DNA of 64,000 bases from Manis javanica (GCF_040802235.1 NC_133156.1:181052351-181116350); one strand, 5' to 3'. Shown: positions 1-12,093, numbered from the stretch's first letter. A program made the numbers and translations. The notes: generated from the sequence alone by a model not told the origin.

Positions 1-920
1 GACCCCCTTGTGGTCAGTGTCTTAGAGACTGCAGCCTCCTGGTGGCAGATGGAGCCTCCTTATAGACCTTCAAGTCCAGGGAACTTTAGGTCTTACAAAT
101 TCTTCAGAGTAAACACCTATAAGACAAGCTGCCCATTATCCTGCTAATTCAAATCACCTCCCACAATTCATTTTATTCTTAGAGACCCTCTCCACAAGGA
201 GAGTGAAGATGAATTAAGGAGGTACCATAACATATAACATTCTTTTTATCCCTAGGTCTGAGTGTGTGCCTTATGACACCTGCTTGCTGCCTGTAACTGC
301 AAAACACAGATACAGGCTCAGTGCTGGGAAGAGTGACTAATGGCAGCATGTGTCACTCCAAACAGTAGCCTCTATATTATAAGCCTAGGAGAATGTCACT
401 CAGCAGCTGTTTCTCCCCATGGCAGAGGCTGAGGGAAAAACACTAATCAGTATTGGAGAGAAGGTGGGCAGGGAGTGTGGGGTGGGGACCTCTTAGTCAG
501 CTATCCTGGTCCCATCCTGGAAGAAGGAATTTCTGGAATGCAACAAAGGAAGTTCTATCCAAATTGGTGGGCAGTGGTTTTGAGATGAATAATATCTCAG
601 CTATATTTATTTGAGCTCCTCTTAAACATAGAAGAGTATGCTATAACAAGCAGCATTTAATCTGAGCTTTGTTCTCTGCCAAGTGAGGGCATTTAAGGAC
701 TTTTTAAATGTGAAGCCCGCCAAAGACTTGCTCTATCAGTGACAATGGGGACAGTTGAGATGGTGATATAACAGAATAGACCCTTGAATCCAAACCTGAC
801 TTGAGGACAGCACAGAACTAGGGTGAGAAATGGGATGGGGAAACCAGATAGATATGGGTTACTACCCAGGGACTAGCTTTGTTTTGAACGGTGAGTTTAT
901 GGGTGCTTATTACATTACTA
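1..920. other. intergenic DNA, nothing recognised
   Basis: AT-rich single-copy-looking sequence. No open frame with coding character, no RNA gene and no repeat that I can name. Confidence 0.5.
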
Positions 921-940
921 AAATTAACTACATAAGAGTA

Positions 941-1288
941 TAAAAACAAAGCAAAATTGAAGGAACAAAATAGCAGCAGACTCACAGACACCAAGAGGGG
1001 ATTATTGGTTATCAAAGGGAAGGAGTTGGTTGGGGAGGGTGTGGTGAGGGAGGGAGAAGGGGATTAAGGGATACTGTAATTGGCAATCACAATATAGGTA
1101 GGTCATGGGGAAGGCAAGCACGAAGAAGACAAGTAGTGACTCTGTAGCATCTTACTACGCTGATGAACAATGACCACAATAGAGGGGGTGAGGACTTGAT
1201 AATATGGGTGAATGTTGAAACCACAATGCTGTTTATGTGAAATATTCATAAGATTGTATATCAATGATACTTTAATTTAAAAAAAAAG
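941..1288 (+). mobile_element. 5'-truncated L1 3'UTR with target-site duplication
   Basis: This fragment is the 3'UTR of a young L1, sense orientation, ending in an A-rich tail at 1278-1288. It is flanked by a 20-bp direct repeat (921-940 and 1289-1308, 18/20 identical). The same 3'UTR family occurs in antisense at 46,373-46,802, where the matching stretch can be followed almost end to end. The insertion appears to sit in or beside an older L1 3' end (1309-1490). Confidence 0.85.
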
Positions 1289-1308
1289 AAATTAACTACA
1301 TAGAAGTA

Positions 1309-1490
1309 AGTTATAGAAGAAGAAGAAGGGGAAAAGTTATATAGAAGAAGGGGGAAAAATTAGTGAAAATGTTTGATACCTTGATCTGGGTGATGGGTAC
1401 ATGAGTGTGTACATGTGTCAAAATGCACCCAGCTATACATTAAGATTTGTGAATTTTTACTCTGTACCTCGGTAAAATAAGTAAATAATA
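1309..1490 (+). mobile_element. old L1 3' end remnant
   Basis: The stretch around 1375-1480 reads like an L1M 3' end (a 'gatgggtacatg' segment followed by 'aaaatgcacccagctatac' and an A/T-rich terminus). It is highly decayed, with no open frame. The exact family is not determined. Confidence 0.6.
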
Positions 1491-3229
1491 TATTGTAACT
1501 CTAGAGAGAAAATATGTTCCCAAAGGGCAAATAAACCTTTGAAGCCAAAATCGGACAAAGGGAGAAATAAAGTGGGAGAAATTGTTTATTGCTTACAAGC
1601 CCTCATCTCCTCCTGCTCGCCAGTGACTCTCACGATCTGGATGCCAAAAAGACCCCACCAAACCTCTCCTGTCCGGGTGCAGGCTCGCTCAACCCCCTTA
1701 CAATATTGATATGGAGATGGCTACACCTCTCTACCCCTTGGAAACACCTACTGATACGGAGATGTACTAAGGCCTGGCAAGAGATTCTAGAAATACTGCA
1801 ATTTTACCCACATACATAAAAAAAAAATAAGAGTTTCCAGTTGATTTCAGTTTGCAAATATGAAATCCATTTACTCATGCTTATTCAAAAAAATATTCTC
1901 TGTATAAAACAGTGAAAAAAAATAGTAAGTTATAAACAAGGAGGGGTGGGACAGAAGAGTCACTAAGCATTCCATGTTCCTATCTTTTAAATGGAAGTTT
2001 TTTTAAGGTTTAAAAAAATACTAGCCTTGCAAAAGAGTAAACATCTCTATACTCCTGTCATATTTTGGAGTGGACATTATAAATGTCTCTCCCACCACCC
2101 CTCAAATCTTAGAGGTCTCAGTAGGTTTGGGGCGGGCTTATAAGTAATAAGTTCCTAACTTATAAAATGGCAATGTAAGAGGGAGATCTTGGGCTCCCTC
2201 AACTCTATCTTCATGGTAAAAACATTCCTTTAAAATCTTCAACAGTGTTTATGCATATATTGTTGCCATGGTGTGAGTCTAAGTGATGATCAAATGAGGT
2301 TCCGGAATCTGGAACCCCCATGAGCTTGCAATTTAGGAATGATTAGAGAGGACAGGAACACTGGTTAAGTAAATATGCAAATGTAAAGAAGATAAAGGGC
2401 ATTTAATGGGTGGCGAGTAAACCGTAGGGCCAGAATAATCTGTATGCCTCCAGCAAGTCATCTGGACAAGCATGCATTGTGTCTAATGCGTGCCAAGCCC
2501 CAAACTAGGTGAGTCCAAAGTGGAGATAAGTTTCTACACAAATAGTTATTCTATACAACAATGCAGAATTGGACCGAAACTTTAAAAACGGGGTGGGTGG
2601 AGGGTGTGAATGCAGTGTGAGAAAGGGAAAGATTGGTTGAGAATTTAAGACACCTTGTGCTGGGCCTGGAGGAACAGGGAGAGCTCACAGGGGATGTCGG
2701 TGAGTGTGGAGCTTGGAAGGAAAACCCAGGGGAGCATCTGCTAGAAGGCTAGAAAGGATCGGGGAGAAGCAGTGAGGATGAGGGGCATGAGGAGGTACAG
2801 CCTCTAAATCTGAATCTCATTCCTGGGTTTTCCAGAGCACCCGAGAGTCCCTAAGGATGAGGCTCTCATGGCCAGTGGTAGGGAGTTAAACACAGATGCT
2901 CTTACATGCCCCTGGGTCAGGCTTCTGAGGGGAAGAAGGGCTTCATCTGGGGCGCCAGTCTCTGGAGCCTCAGGTCTGGTGCCCTGGGTCATGAGGCAGC
3001 TCTGTGGGAAAGCAGGAGTGAGTGCGCAGGGATCTATCCCCCCATTGAACCATCAGTTTGGACTCAACCACTCCCACTATTCTTTAATTTTCTAAATAAG
3101 GAGAGAGACTAGATATTCTCAATCACAGGTTTCAATCCCTCGCCTTCCCACCCACCTTCCACCTCCTCCAGCCCCTCCCACAAAGCTAACACCCCAGGGA
3201 AGAGAGTCTTGACCCTCCCGCCTCTCTGG
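1491..3229. other. intergenic DNA, nothing recognised
   Basis: Mixed-composition sequence without coding exons, RNA genes or repeats I can assign. Short open frames near 2804-3112 overlap each other in several frames and show no protein-like conservation pattern that I recognise. Confidence 0.4.
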
Positions 3230-3720
3230 AAAAAGGCTCAGCCTCTGATAAAAGAAGCGAGACTCTCACAGGCAGCAGAACCTTCAGGCAGCTCGGGAAG
3301 GAGCTGGAAGGCAAAGGTGTAGGCAGCCGGCAGCCGGCAGCCTATATATGGAGCTGCCGGGAAGGTGACTGTTTCCAGGGTGAGCCGACTCAACCGTGCA
3401 GGAAACAAGCAACTCAGAACTTAGCAACGTAATTGAAGCCTGCCAGGCTCACCTCTCACACCTCCACCCCCGGCGCAGCTCCTGCTCTGCCAGGCTGCTT
3501 CGGAGGATTCACTGCTGGCGCCCAACAGCTGGGCCAATTGCCCAAACAGCCTTGGGGGAGTTCTGGCTCTCTCACAAGGCTAGGGGTTGGGGCCCTGGTG
3601 TTGCAAATAATAGCAAACCAGTGAAGAGGGGGACAAAAGCGCTGTCCAGGGAAGTGAATCAGCCTAGACTCTCCGTTCCGAAACGGAAACGGACAGTGCG
3701 AGCTTGAGATGATGATGATG
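3230..3720. promoter_or_regulatory. GC-richer island with hairpin, TATA/CArG-like core and palindrome
   Basis: This short island stands out from AT-rich flanks. It contains a perfect 8-bp inverted repeat (3334-3341 and 3353-3360) whose 11-base loop is CTATATATGGA, both TATA-like and one mismatch from a CArG box. It also has a degenerate RE1-like sequence at 3639-3658 and a near-palindrome TCCGTTCCG/CGGAAACGGA at 3672-3693. It lies about 19 kb upstream of EGR4. A distal regulatory role is inference only; no gene is evident here. Confidence 0.3.
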
Positions 3721-4599
3721 ACTGATTCTTTTCTTAATCACTGTCATTAAAAGAAAACATTAAGGACGACAGCAGATTAAGCAAGAGAAATCCAGGAACC
3801 CGTGTACTGCCAGGATGCATTTATGATATAGTAGGCTCCTGGGGCCTCCGAACGATTTCGTCCGCACCAAGTCCCAGACCGCTTCCTGGCTTCACTTGCA
3901 AGGGCGGCAAAATGGGCTCCGGGAGACGCAGCTCAGTAGGGTGCTGTTCTCTCTTCAGCAGGATGATGACCCAGTTGTGGTTGCCACAAGGACCAGGAAA
4001 GACCCGAATAGAGGCAGCAAAGTCCATAATGTCCAAGATTTACATGGAAAAGAAACTTTAAGACCGGGAGAAAGAGAGATTAGCCAAAGACATGGAACCT
4101 CCAAAACCAGGGTTGTGACAGTGCTGCCGGCCTTAAAGGTAATCCCGGCCACAGAAGGCCTTTGAAGAGGGATTCCTTCTGTCTAGGACCAGAACCTTCC
4201 CCAAACTGACCTCCAGTCACTTTTTTTTTTAACAAAGATATATTTGATTTAATAAAATTTTGTTTCAGTGCTATTAGAACATTTTCTAGTCTTGATGTGA
4301 GCCATTTTAAATCATTCTTTTCTATCTATATCCTTATTTTAGTGCTTCTCTAATTTTCAGACTTCTATTATTTTTCCTTATTTCACATCCTATGTATTAA
4401 ACTTTAGAAAACTATTTGCTTCCATATTTTAGCTCATTTAAATTTTTTAACCTTTTAAAAATCTGCCTTTTATTTATTCATATATATATTCTTTTTAAGT
4501 GTTACTTGTTTCTCTATTTACAGATTTAGTATTTTCTACTGCATTTAGTTTTAGCTCAACCTTTTATTCTTAAGGTTTAAAAAAAAACCTTTTTATTAA

Positions 4600-5085
4600 C
4601 TGCATCAGTCATGTTTCAGAGCAGGAATGTGGCAAATTGTACTTCCTAAGAGTGGCCACAATATTTCCATCCCACATGCTCTGCCAGGACTTTGCCACTC
4701 TTCCTTCAAGAAGTGACATCTAAGTCCCCTTCCCTTGAGCCAGGGTGGGTTGAACCTGTGTGAGTCTGTGACTGTCTTGACTACTAAGAGTGTGGCAGAA
4801 ATGATGCTAGATGTCTGAAAATAAGTAATAAAGTTGATTGTACCCACACACATACCACACACGCACACACAAACTGCCCTGGGAACGCAGCCACCAAGCT
4901 GTGAGGAGAAGCCCACGTGGACAGGAAGCAAGCAGGTCAGCTGAGAGCCTGAACCAGTTCGCCCTCTGTATGCGTGAGCCCTCTTAGCAGCAAGCCGTCC
5001 AGCCTTCAGTACAGCTCCTCCAGCTTCCAGGGTGTGGCACAGAGATGAGCTTTCCCTGAAAATCCCTGCCCAAATCACAGATTTG
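4600..5085. repeat. interspersed repeat nested in L1, LTR-like, family uncertain
   Basis: The block begins around 'tgcatcagtcatgtttcagagc' and contains 'ctcttccttcaagaagtgac' and 'gagtgtggcagaaatgatgc', phrases typical of an ancient mammalian LTR-type repeat. The open frame across it (157 codons, minus strand) is not a gene. A CA-rich run lies at 4846-4870. Confidence 0.45.
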
Positions 5086-5446
5086 TCTGCAAAATAAATG
5101 ACGTTTGTATAATATCTTTCAATAAAATATTATCAATTTCTTTATAAAGATTTTACATTTTGTTATATTTATACTTCAATAGTTCATATTTTTATTATTT
5201 TTGGAAAATGACAGAATTTTTAAAAATTCTGTCTTGTTCTTTTTACATTTCATTTTCTAACTCATAGTTGGTGATACATAGAAAAAATAAAATTTTATAT
5301 ATCGACTTCGTACCAAGAAAATTTTATAAACTCTAAAAATTCCTCATAATTCTTCTGTTCATTTTGTTTTCTTCCCTGTACATAATCATACCATGTGGGC
5401 AATTTTACTGAAATTGCATTAAATTTGCAGATTAATTTGGAGAGAA

Positions 5447-5866
5447 GTGACTGTGAGTGTTGGCTATGGAGGTGTTCCCCTCGAGGGTCTCTTAAAGAAA
5501 GAATGTGCCATTCAGCTGCAAAGAGCACAGTTATGCTGATCCCCAATGGTAGCACCTTTCAGGTTCACCTCAGCTTCCAAACCAAGGCCATGCTTTTTCC
5601 AGGAATGCCCCCACCAGTGACTGAGTACAGAGAAGGTACCAGGGAACTGGCCATCTCTTCTCAGTACCAGAATCTTTGAATGGACAATTTTTGCTCTGGA
5701 ACTCATCTCTGGGTTGACTGAGACTGTCAGACATGTAGGACAGATTTGAGGCTCTCCTCCCCAGTCTTGCTTTTATCTCTCAGTGTGTTACTCCCAAATA
5801 AACCCCTTGTACTCCTAACTTCATCTCAGTGTCTGCTTCTCAGGGAACCCACTGACACTGACACAT
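5447..5866 (+). repeat. second repeat nested in the antisense L1
   Basis: This block interrupts the L1 and ends with 'aaataaaccccttgtactcctaactt', an AATAAA-bearing LTR-like or processed-transcript-like terminus. I cannot name the family. Flanking duplications are too short to be convincing. Confidence 0.4.
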
Positions 5867-6179
5867 TGACATAGTTATGATATTGAGTCTTTCCAGTCAA
5901 GAAAACATATCCTCATTGATTCTATTTTTTAAAGCTCTTCAGGAAAATTTTGTAGTTTTCTTCATATTCGTCTTGCACATTCTTGAGTTTATTACTAAAT
6001 TTTTAAAAAGTCTTTTTCCTGAAGTAAATTAGATCTTTTATTCATACTTATTATATATTTCAAATCTATATAGTAGGTCATAAAGGTTATGTTATATAAC
6101 TGGTTATACAACTGTTATATCTTGTCATTGTCATTCATTTCTAAATCATTTTCCTTGTGACTTCCTCAAAACAAACAAC

Positions 6180-6600
6180 CATAAAAGCAAGTGAAAACCT
6201 ACTCTTATCAGTAGGAGAATGGATAAACAAACTGTGGTATATTTAAACAATGGAATATTAGTATTTGAAAAAAAAGAATAAACTACTGATGCATGCAAAA
6301 CATGCAGTGGATAAACCTCACAGACATTGCACTGAGCAAAAAAAGCCAGACATAAAACAGTACATGCTGAATTATTCCATGTATATGGAGTTCAAGAACA
6401 AACAAAACTAATTATAAGGATAGAATTGAGAAAAGCCGTTACCTCAAAGCAGAAGTGTCTCTCAACTGAAAAGGGGCACAAGGGAAATTTCCAGGGTATG
6501 TAAATGTTCTATGATTTAGGTAAAAAATCATCAAACTGTATCCTTAAGAGTTTTTCCTTTTACTGTATGTAAATTATAGCTCCACAAATAAAACCCAATG
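6180..6600 (+). mobile_element. old L1 3' end, sense
   Basis: The sequence ('gtaggagaatggataaacaaactgtggtat' region, then 'tggaatattagtatttgaaaa' and 'cacagacattgcactgagcaaaaaaagccagacata') is the canonical decayed L1M ORF2 end/3'UTR pattern. Confidence 0.7.
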
Positions 6601-6769
6601 TTTGGTTAGAAGACTCTGCTTTCTTGCTGATTCTCCACTTAAGTAAATTATTACTCATCGTCAAACCAGAACCCGAGAGTCAACCCCAATTCCCTCCTCT
6701 CCCTTTTGCCCCACAGGTAGCTAATCACCCGTGTATGTCCATTAGAGACTAGCTTCTAAATGTCTGTGG

Positions 6770-7440
6770 ACTCTGGAAACTTCTTCTTTCCTGTTACTCC
6801 CATCAGGCTTCAGGCCTCACAACCTTCTCTCACCTGAACTGCAGCAGCTTCCTAACTGATCTCCACTGCAGTTCACCCTCCGTACAGTAGGCAGACTGGC
6901 CTTCCTAAAATAAAACTGCATCTCCTACATAGCTCAAACCTCTTCAAAGACTTCTTGTTGCCCCAGGAATAAAGTCCAGATACCTAAACGTGTTTAAAAC
7001 GGTCCATGATCCTGAGCTTTCCCATCTCTCCCACCTGACCCCACTTCTCCTTTCTAGCCTCTTTTACTCTTCTTGCTGCAGCCAACATGGACTTCCTTCA
7101 GTTCTCTAAATCCTTTTTTGTTCCCCACCCCTCCTTTTCTTACCTTCTGGCCTGTTCACATGCTTCCCTCTGCCTAGAACATGCTCCCCACTCACTTTCC
7201 ATTATTCTTGGTTAACTTTTACCCAACCTTCTGGTCTCAATTGGAAAATTACTTCCTTGGAAAATTACCTCCTGAATTTTTTGGCTAGATAATGAATTCT
7301 TGCCTCATTCTATGATCCCAAACTACCCTGAGCATCCCCCACTGTCATATGTATCACACCTTTCTGCAATAATTTGTTGAAGTGGCTGATATGTTAAGTC
7401 AGCCATAAATATTTAGATGAGTGAATAAATGAATGAATAA
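6770..7440 (+). mobile_element. LINE-2 (L2) fragment
   Basis: It shows the L2 3'-end succession: 'ctgatctccactgcagttcaccctcc', 'cttcaaagacttcttgttgccccaggaataaagtccag', 'ccttctggcctgttcacatgcttccctctgcctagaacatgctcccc' and a tail of 'gagtgaataaatgaatgaataa'. Sense orientation, roughly 670 bp, no coding capacity. Confidence 0.75.
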
Positions 7441-7619
7441 GAGCAGGGATTAGAAGACAAAAGCTAGTCATAAAATTCAGACTGTGGTGACCAACCCCAC
7501 TCCCATAAGAGGAGGTACCCAGAAAACATGAGAAGCATATCTGGAATTAATTGCTTTATCACATCATCTCTCTTTGCCATAGTAAGTGCTTGTGCTTCAA
7601 CTGCCTAATTTATTAATTA

Positions 7620-7800
7620 TAGCTCTTAATCCTTAGACTGTAGGTAGAGCAAGTGAGAGAATGTGAGCACAGAAAGGACCGGCATTTTGTTCAAGGTCAC
7701 AGAACAAGCTAACAGCAGAGCTGGGTTGGAATTAGTTCCAGTAACTCCCAGGCTTGAGATCCCTACTCCTTGATGGGATTCTCTATAACCCTGTGGCCAT
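7620..7800 (-). repeat. MIR SINE, antisense
   Basis: It carries the antisense MIR core: 'ttgttcaaggtcacagaacaagctaacagcagagctgggttggaatt'. Confidence 0.65.
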
Positions 7801-9885
7801 GTGTCCATAGTTTGGCCTTAGTGGAAGCTGGCATTTAGAAGCACTGTTTAAGTTCCTCCCATCCCTGACATACCCTGTATCAGAAGCCCACTGTATACCA
7901 TTGTTAAAGCCATTTCTGTTATGAACACCTGCTTGCTGCTGTCTGAGCAGGGGCCACCCTGGACCCTCCCCCTCATGCCCTGAGTAAAGGTCCCTGCTGG
8001 AGTCCTTGCATGGCAAACCACATGTGTGGGGCCCACAGGTTGCCAAGCTGAATATGGCTCCAGATTATTCTAGGAAACAAATACATTGTTTTGCTCTGGA
8101 TTGCTAATGAGGGATTTTTATTTTGGGCAATGTTCCTTGGAACTGGCAGACAGATGGAATAGGCAACTTGCTCCAGGGGCATTTCTAAGCAGTGGGAACT
8201 ATCCATTTCTGCCCCTGTTAGGAGAACATGCCAGAGTCCATTTCCGCCTAGCTCTTGCCCTCAAGGCCTGAGGCAGTGGCCTCTTGGAAGGCTTCCTGGC
8301 TCCCAGTGGTTTCCTCTTTTCTGGGAATGGCCCTCAAAACACAAGCACAAGCCCCTACTGGTCTTATCAGCTGTAAATTACCCTGCCACCTAGCCAGCTA
8401 ATTGTCCTAGAGAGGATAGCAATGGTCTTTCCTGAGATTTCCTACCTGGAATTGAGAACAAGCATCCATTTATCACAGCAGGCTGACATGGAGAACACAG
8501 AATCTGCCAGTGGCCAGGTTTTCACTCATTAGTAAGAGAAAAGAGGAAGAGCTGAAAGCATCTGAAAAACTTTTAGCCCCTCGGTCCACCAGCTCCTGAC
8601 ACCCAGCTGTATCCTTTCCCCCTTGCCAGTTGTTTGATACTCCCTTAGATTCTGTGAGTTAATAAATTACTTTTTTTTCTTTATTTTTTCAGTTTAAGCT
8701 AATTCAGGTTGCATTTTTGTTACTTGTGACCAGAAGCCTAGCCTAACGGTGGTGGGCATGGTCCAGGGATGCACAGAAGACTCAGGCTATGGCTCAGTGG
8801 GTCAGCAGTGGATAAACCACCAGGTATTTTGGAATTATGTTGTCAGATCCCAGTACATTGACCAACTACTTCAAAGAAGTTTAAGGAAAACTATTGTGAG
8901 ATGGGGGAGGAGAGATAAAACACGTGAGATGAGCTCAGGTGAGAAGCAGGAGGAAGACAGGGAGAAGAGAAGTATGCCAGGTAGGTTTAGTTTAGCAGGT
9001 TTATCTCTGATTTCGGTTCTGTTCTAGAGCTATAGACCTCTCAGTCTACACTCTCAGACTCTTTTTCATCTTCTTAATACATAAATTAAAAATCAATGCA
9101 CTGAGTATCATTTCTCAATCAAATAAAAGCATATAGCAAGATCCAAGTCCATTACTGCCCACCAAAGGAGAAGCAGGCTTAGATACAAAGGGAGTTTGAT
9201 CTCACATTATAGGGTGGCTAGCAGCATGGAGAAGTCATTGTGCCCACCCCCCGCCTCTGATTCTCCTAAAGCCCATCCTAGTCACCTCTTCAGTGATGAT
9301 CTACCTCTCAGCTCTGTCTGATGCTGACTTTGCCCAAGGAGGCATATAAATGGAAAACAAGAGAAACAATAACCTTCCTCTCTCCTGTGGTAACACAGCT
9401 TAGAAGCTGCCTTGGAATAATTTAAGAAGCTTTTCCTAAATGGTTTGCAGCCACCTTGGTCTCCTACTCTCCACCTCCTGCATGACCCAAACTAGAAAGA
9501 ACAAAAGTAAGGAGGCTACAGAAGCCTCCCACCCCCGCAGTATACCCTCTCCAGTCCATGTCAGAACAGCCTCATCTCCAGTGGCCACTGCAGGGGTAGG
9601 AGGTAGGTTCCCGCTCAGGTCCTGGATGAGGCATTAGACCCCTAGATCATAGAAAAAGAAATACCAAGACCCTATGAATACATTTTCATCCTTCTTTAAT
9701 AATTTTTACAGTGCGATTACAATTAGCACTGGGATACTTCTTTCTGCTAGCCAATTAGCTCTCATATACTGCTGACTAGCATCTAAATCAGAACAATCTT
9801 CTCAAAGGAAGGTTTGACAATATATATTATACTTTTAAATGTTTGTACCTTTGACCTAGGAATTCCCCTGTTTGGAATCTAGCCT
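7801..9885. other. intergenic DNA, no gene
   Basis: No coding exon or RNA gene recognised. The 8560-8760 stretch, with an A/T-rich 'aataaattacttttttttctttattttttcag' segment, resembles the terminus of an ancient transposed sequence, but I cannot name it. Short open frames on both strands near 7.8-8.3 kb overlap one another and are taken as chance. Confidence 0.4.
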
Positions 9886-9889
9886 ATGG

Positions 9890-10110
9890 TTATACTGCAG
9901 GTTCAAATTCTGGCAAATCACTTACTAACCTTATAAGCTTAGGGAAGTTTAACCTCTCCATGCCTAGTTTCCCCATCTGCGAAATAGAGACAATAATAGT
10001 ATTCATCAAGTTGTTGTGAGAATTAAATGGTGAGTATGTATAAAGCTCTCAACACCTGGTAGTGAGTGTCATAGTAGGTAGCATACAAATGCTAGCTAGC
10101 ATACTGTATT
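9890..10110 (+). repeat. MIR SINE, sense
   Basis: It shows the sense MIR pattern: 'ggttcaaattctggcaaatcacttactaacctt', 'gtttccccatctgcgaaatagagacaataatag', 'ttgttgtgagaattaaatgg'. It is followed by a short (TTA)n tract at about 10,108-10,128. Confidence 0.75.
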
Positions 10111-10149
10111 ATTATTATTATTATTACTACCCCCATTAGTGCACCAGGT

Positions 10150-10379
10150 ACACATAAAAGGCTATGCACAGTCAGATTCTTTATAATAGTTAGAAACAGG
10201 AACATGTCAAGGTAAAAAATTATGTACATTTACATGATGGAAGACTCTGGTGCTGTTGACACTATTGATTAGTTTGTACCATGATTGAGGGGGAAAAAAA
10301 ACATTCAAGATACAATGTTAAGTTAGTTACAAGAGTATGTATAATAGGATGCCATTGGTATAAATAATACTGATGGTGA
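10150..10379 (+). mobile_element. old L1 3' region, left half of the interrupted host element
   Basis: The sequence ending '...gttacaagagtatgtataataggatgccattgg' is the typical decayed L1 3' stretch. It continues on the far side of the composite insertion at 18,310-18,510, so this old L1 is the target into which the younger composite landed. Its last 17 bases (10,363-10,379) are the left copy of the target-site duplication. Confidence 0.6.
10363..10379 (+). repeat. left target-site duplication of L1-POM121 composite
   Basis: AATAATACTGATGGTGA. It matches 18,293-18,309 at 16 of 17 positions. The L1 5'UTR begins at the next base. Confidence 0.75.
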
Positions 10380-11344
10380 GGACTCTGGATTAAAGATGGT
10401 GGTGTGAGAGGTGAGACAGAGGCCTCCTCCCAAAACCACATATAATACAAAAATATAATTAATACAGCTGATCCTGAAAGAGTAACAGGAAAGAAGGCTG
10501 TGTCAGACTGCATACATGCAGAGAAAAGAACAGACATCAGGGAACAGGGTAACGTACCAAAGCCATGATCTGGTGGGACCCAAGCTCTTCCCCCACCTCA
10601 ACTCACTAGTGCAAGGAAGAGAAATGGAGCAGGGAGGGAGGAGAGGCCTGGGACTGCTGAACACCTAGCCCTGGAGATCTGCTCTGGGAGCATGAACCTA
10701 CATTGCATGGTGCACTGGTGATTAGTGGGGTTGGAAAACTAAGACAAGTGGAATGCCTGGAGAGACTGATATTCCAGCTGTTTGTGGAAAACAAGGATCC
10801 ATATGCAGCTGCTCTGGGACAAAGGAAAAGTGGGCAGTCTGAGAGACATCCTAAAAGCAAGTGGGTGGCTAAAGGGACAAGGATTGCACAGAGCTTACTG
10901 CTCAGGAGAAAGGACAGGTAGACAAAATTGTCCAGGCTCACTCTGCCCAGCAGGTTGAGAACTTCCAGGAGCTTCCGGCATTCCATCCCACTGGCTGGCT
11001 ACGCAGCTCTAAAGCCCCCCACAGTGATATGCATCCTGCTGCGCCTTCCACCCAGCCAGCCCGCACCTGTCTTGCAAACTGGCAGCCCCTACCCTGGTGT
11101 CAGGCCAGCCAGAGGAAAGCCCTGCCTATGGAGCTACAAACACAAAGCATAGAGGCTTATACTTGTGTGTTTGGCCAACTGATTCTGGCAGTGGAGACAG
11201 GCAGAGGAGCCAGGAAGCAGGAAATAGCTCTTTCCTCCCAAATAGGCACCCACACCGCTCCCCTACAACCCACAAAATAGCTCCAGGGGCTGAGCAGCTC
11301 CAGAGAGTAGAGTTTCTGGGAACTAGAGGGCGCCACATACAAAT
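10380..11344 (+). promoter_or_regulatory. L1 5'UTR (internal promoter region)
   Basis: It starts 'ggactctggattaaagatggtgg', the usual opening of laurasiatherian L1s with the 'aagatgg' YY1-like motif close to the 5' end, and runs to the ORF1 start codon. In intact L1s this segment holds the sense promoter. Here it would drive ORF1 and, further down, the POM121-like copy. Activity is unknown. Confidence 0.7.
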
Positions 11345-12093
11345 ATGAAAAGTCAGAGGAACCTGGTTCAAACCAAAATCCCACAAACACCAGAAAAAGG
11401 ATCAAGTGAAACCAAAATCACCAATCTTCCTGAATGAGATTTCAAAATAAAAATCATAAACATGCTCATGGAGGTATAGAAAAATTCAAGAACTTAGGGA
11501 AGAATTCAGGACAGAGATCCAATAATTACAGAATACAGTAGAGAGATTTAAAAGATTAGATATGGTAGAGGAGATGATAAATGAAATAGAACTTAGAGAA
11601 GAGGAATACAGAGAAGCTGGGGCACAGAGAGAAAAAAGGATCCCTAGGAATGAAAGAATATTGAGAGAATTGTGTGACCAACTCAAACGGAACATTATTT
11701 GTATTTTGGGTTACCAGAAGAAGAAGAAGAGAGAAAAAGGGATAGAAAGTGTCTTTGAGGAGGTAATTGCTGAAAACTTCCCCAATCTGGAGAAGGAGAT
11801 AGTCTCTCAGGCCATGGTGGTGTACAGATCTCCCAATACAAGGGGCCTATGGAAGACAACACCAAGACATAATAATTAAAATGGCAAAGATCAAGGATAA
11901 GGACAGACTGTTAAAAGAAGCCAGAGAGAGAAAAAAGATCACATACAAAGGAAAACCCATCAGGCTATCATCAAACTTCTCAACAGAAACCTTACAGGCC
12001 AGAATATTCAATGCAATGAAACAAAAGGGCCTTGAACCAAGAACACTCTACCCAGCAAGATTATCATTTAAATTAGAAGGAGAGATTAAATGA
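11345..12093 (+). pseudogene. L1 ORF1 (nucleic-acid chaperone), broken
   Basis: ORF1p is the trimeric RNA-binding protein of the L1 ribonucleoprotein. The start is placed at ATG 11,345, which opens with the typical MKSQRN peptide. The frame then stops after about 31 codons. The coiled-coil part is legible in another frame at 11,562-11,879 and the C-terminal domain in a third frame from 11,881 to the TGA at 12,091-12,093. So there is at least one premature stop and two frameshifts, and no functional product. The C-terminal end (about 'PARLSFKLEGEIK') is well preserved. Confidence 0.8.

Larger units (their letters stand above)
4220..6180 (-). mobile_element. old antisense L1 ORF2 region with nested insertions
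   Basis: AT-rich blocks at about 4220-4595, 5090-5446 and 5870-6180 read as antisense L1 ORF2. For example, 5410-5446 ('gaaattgcattaaatttgcagattaatttgg') is followed, after an interruption, by 'ttgacatagttatgatattgagtc' at 5866, which are adjacent in L1. Two unrelated blocks interrupt it, at about 4600-5085 and 5447-5866. No intact reading frame remains. Confidence 0.65.

Noticed and set aside
4605-5078. 157-codon open frame on the minus strand
   Set aside because: It lies wholly in a nested old repeat with a CA run and has no coding-like features.
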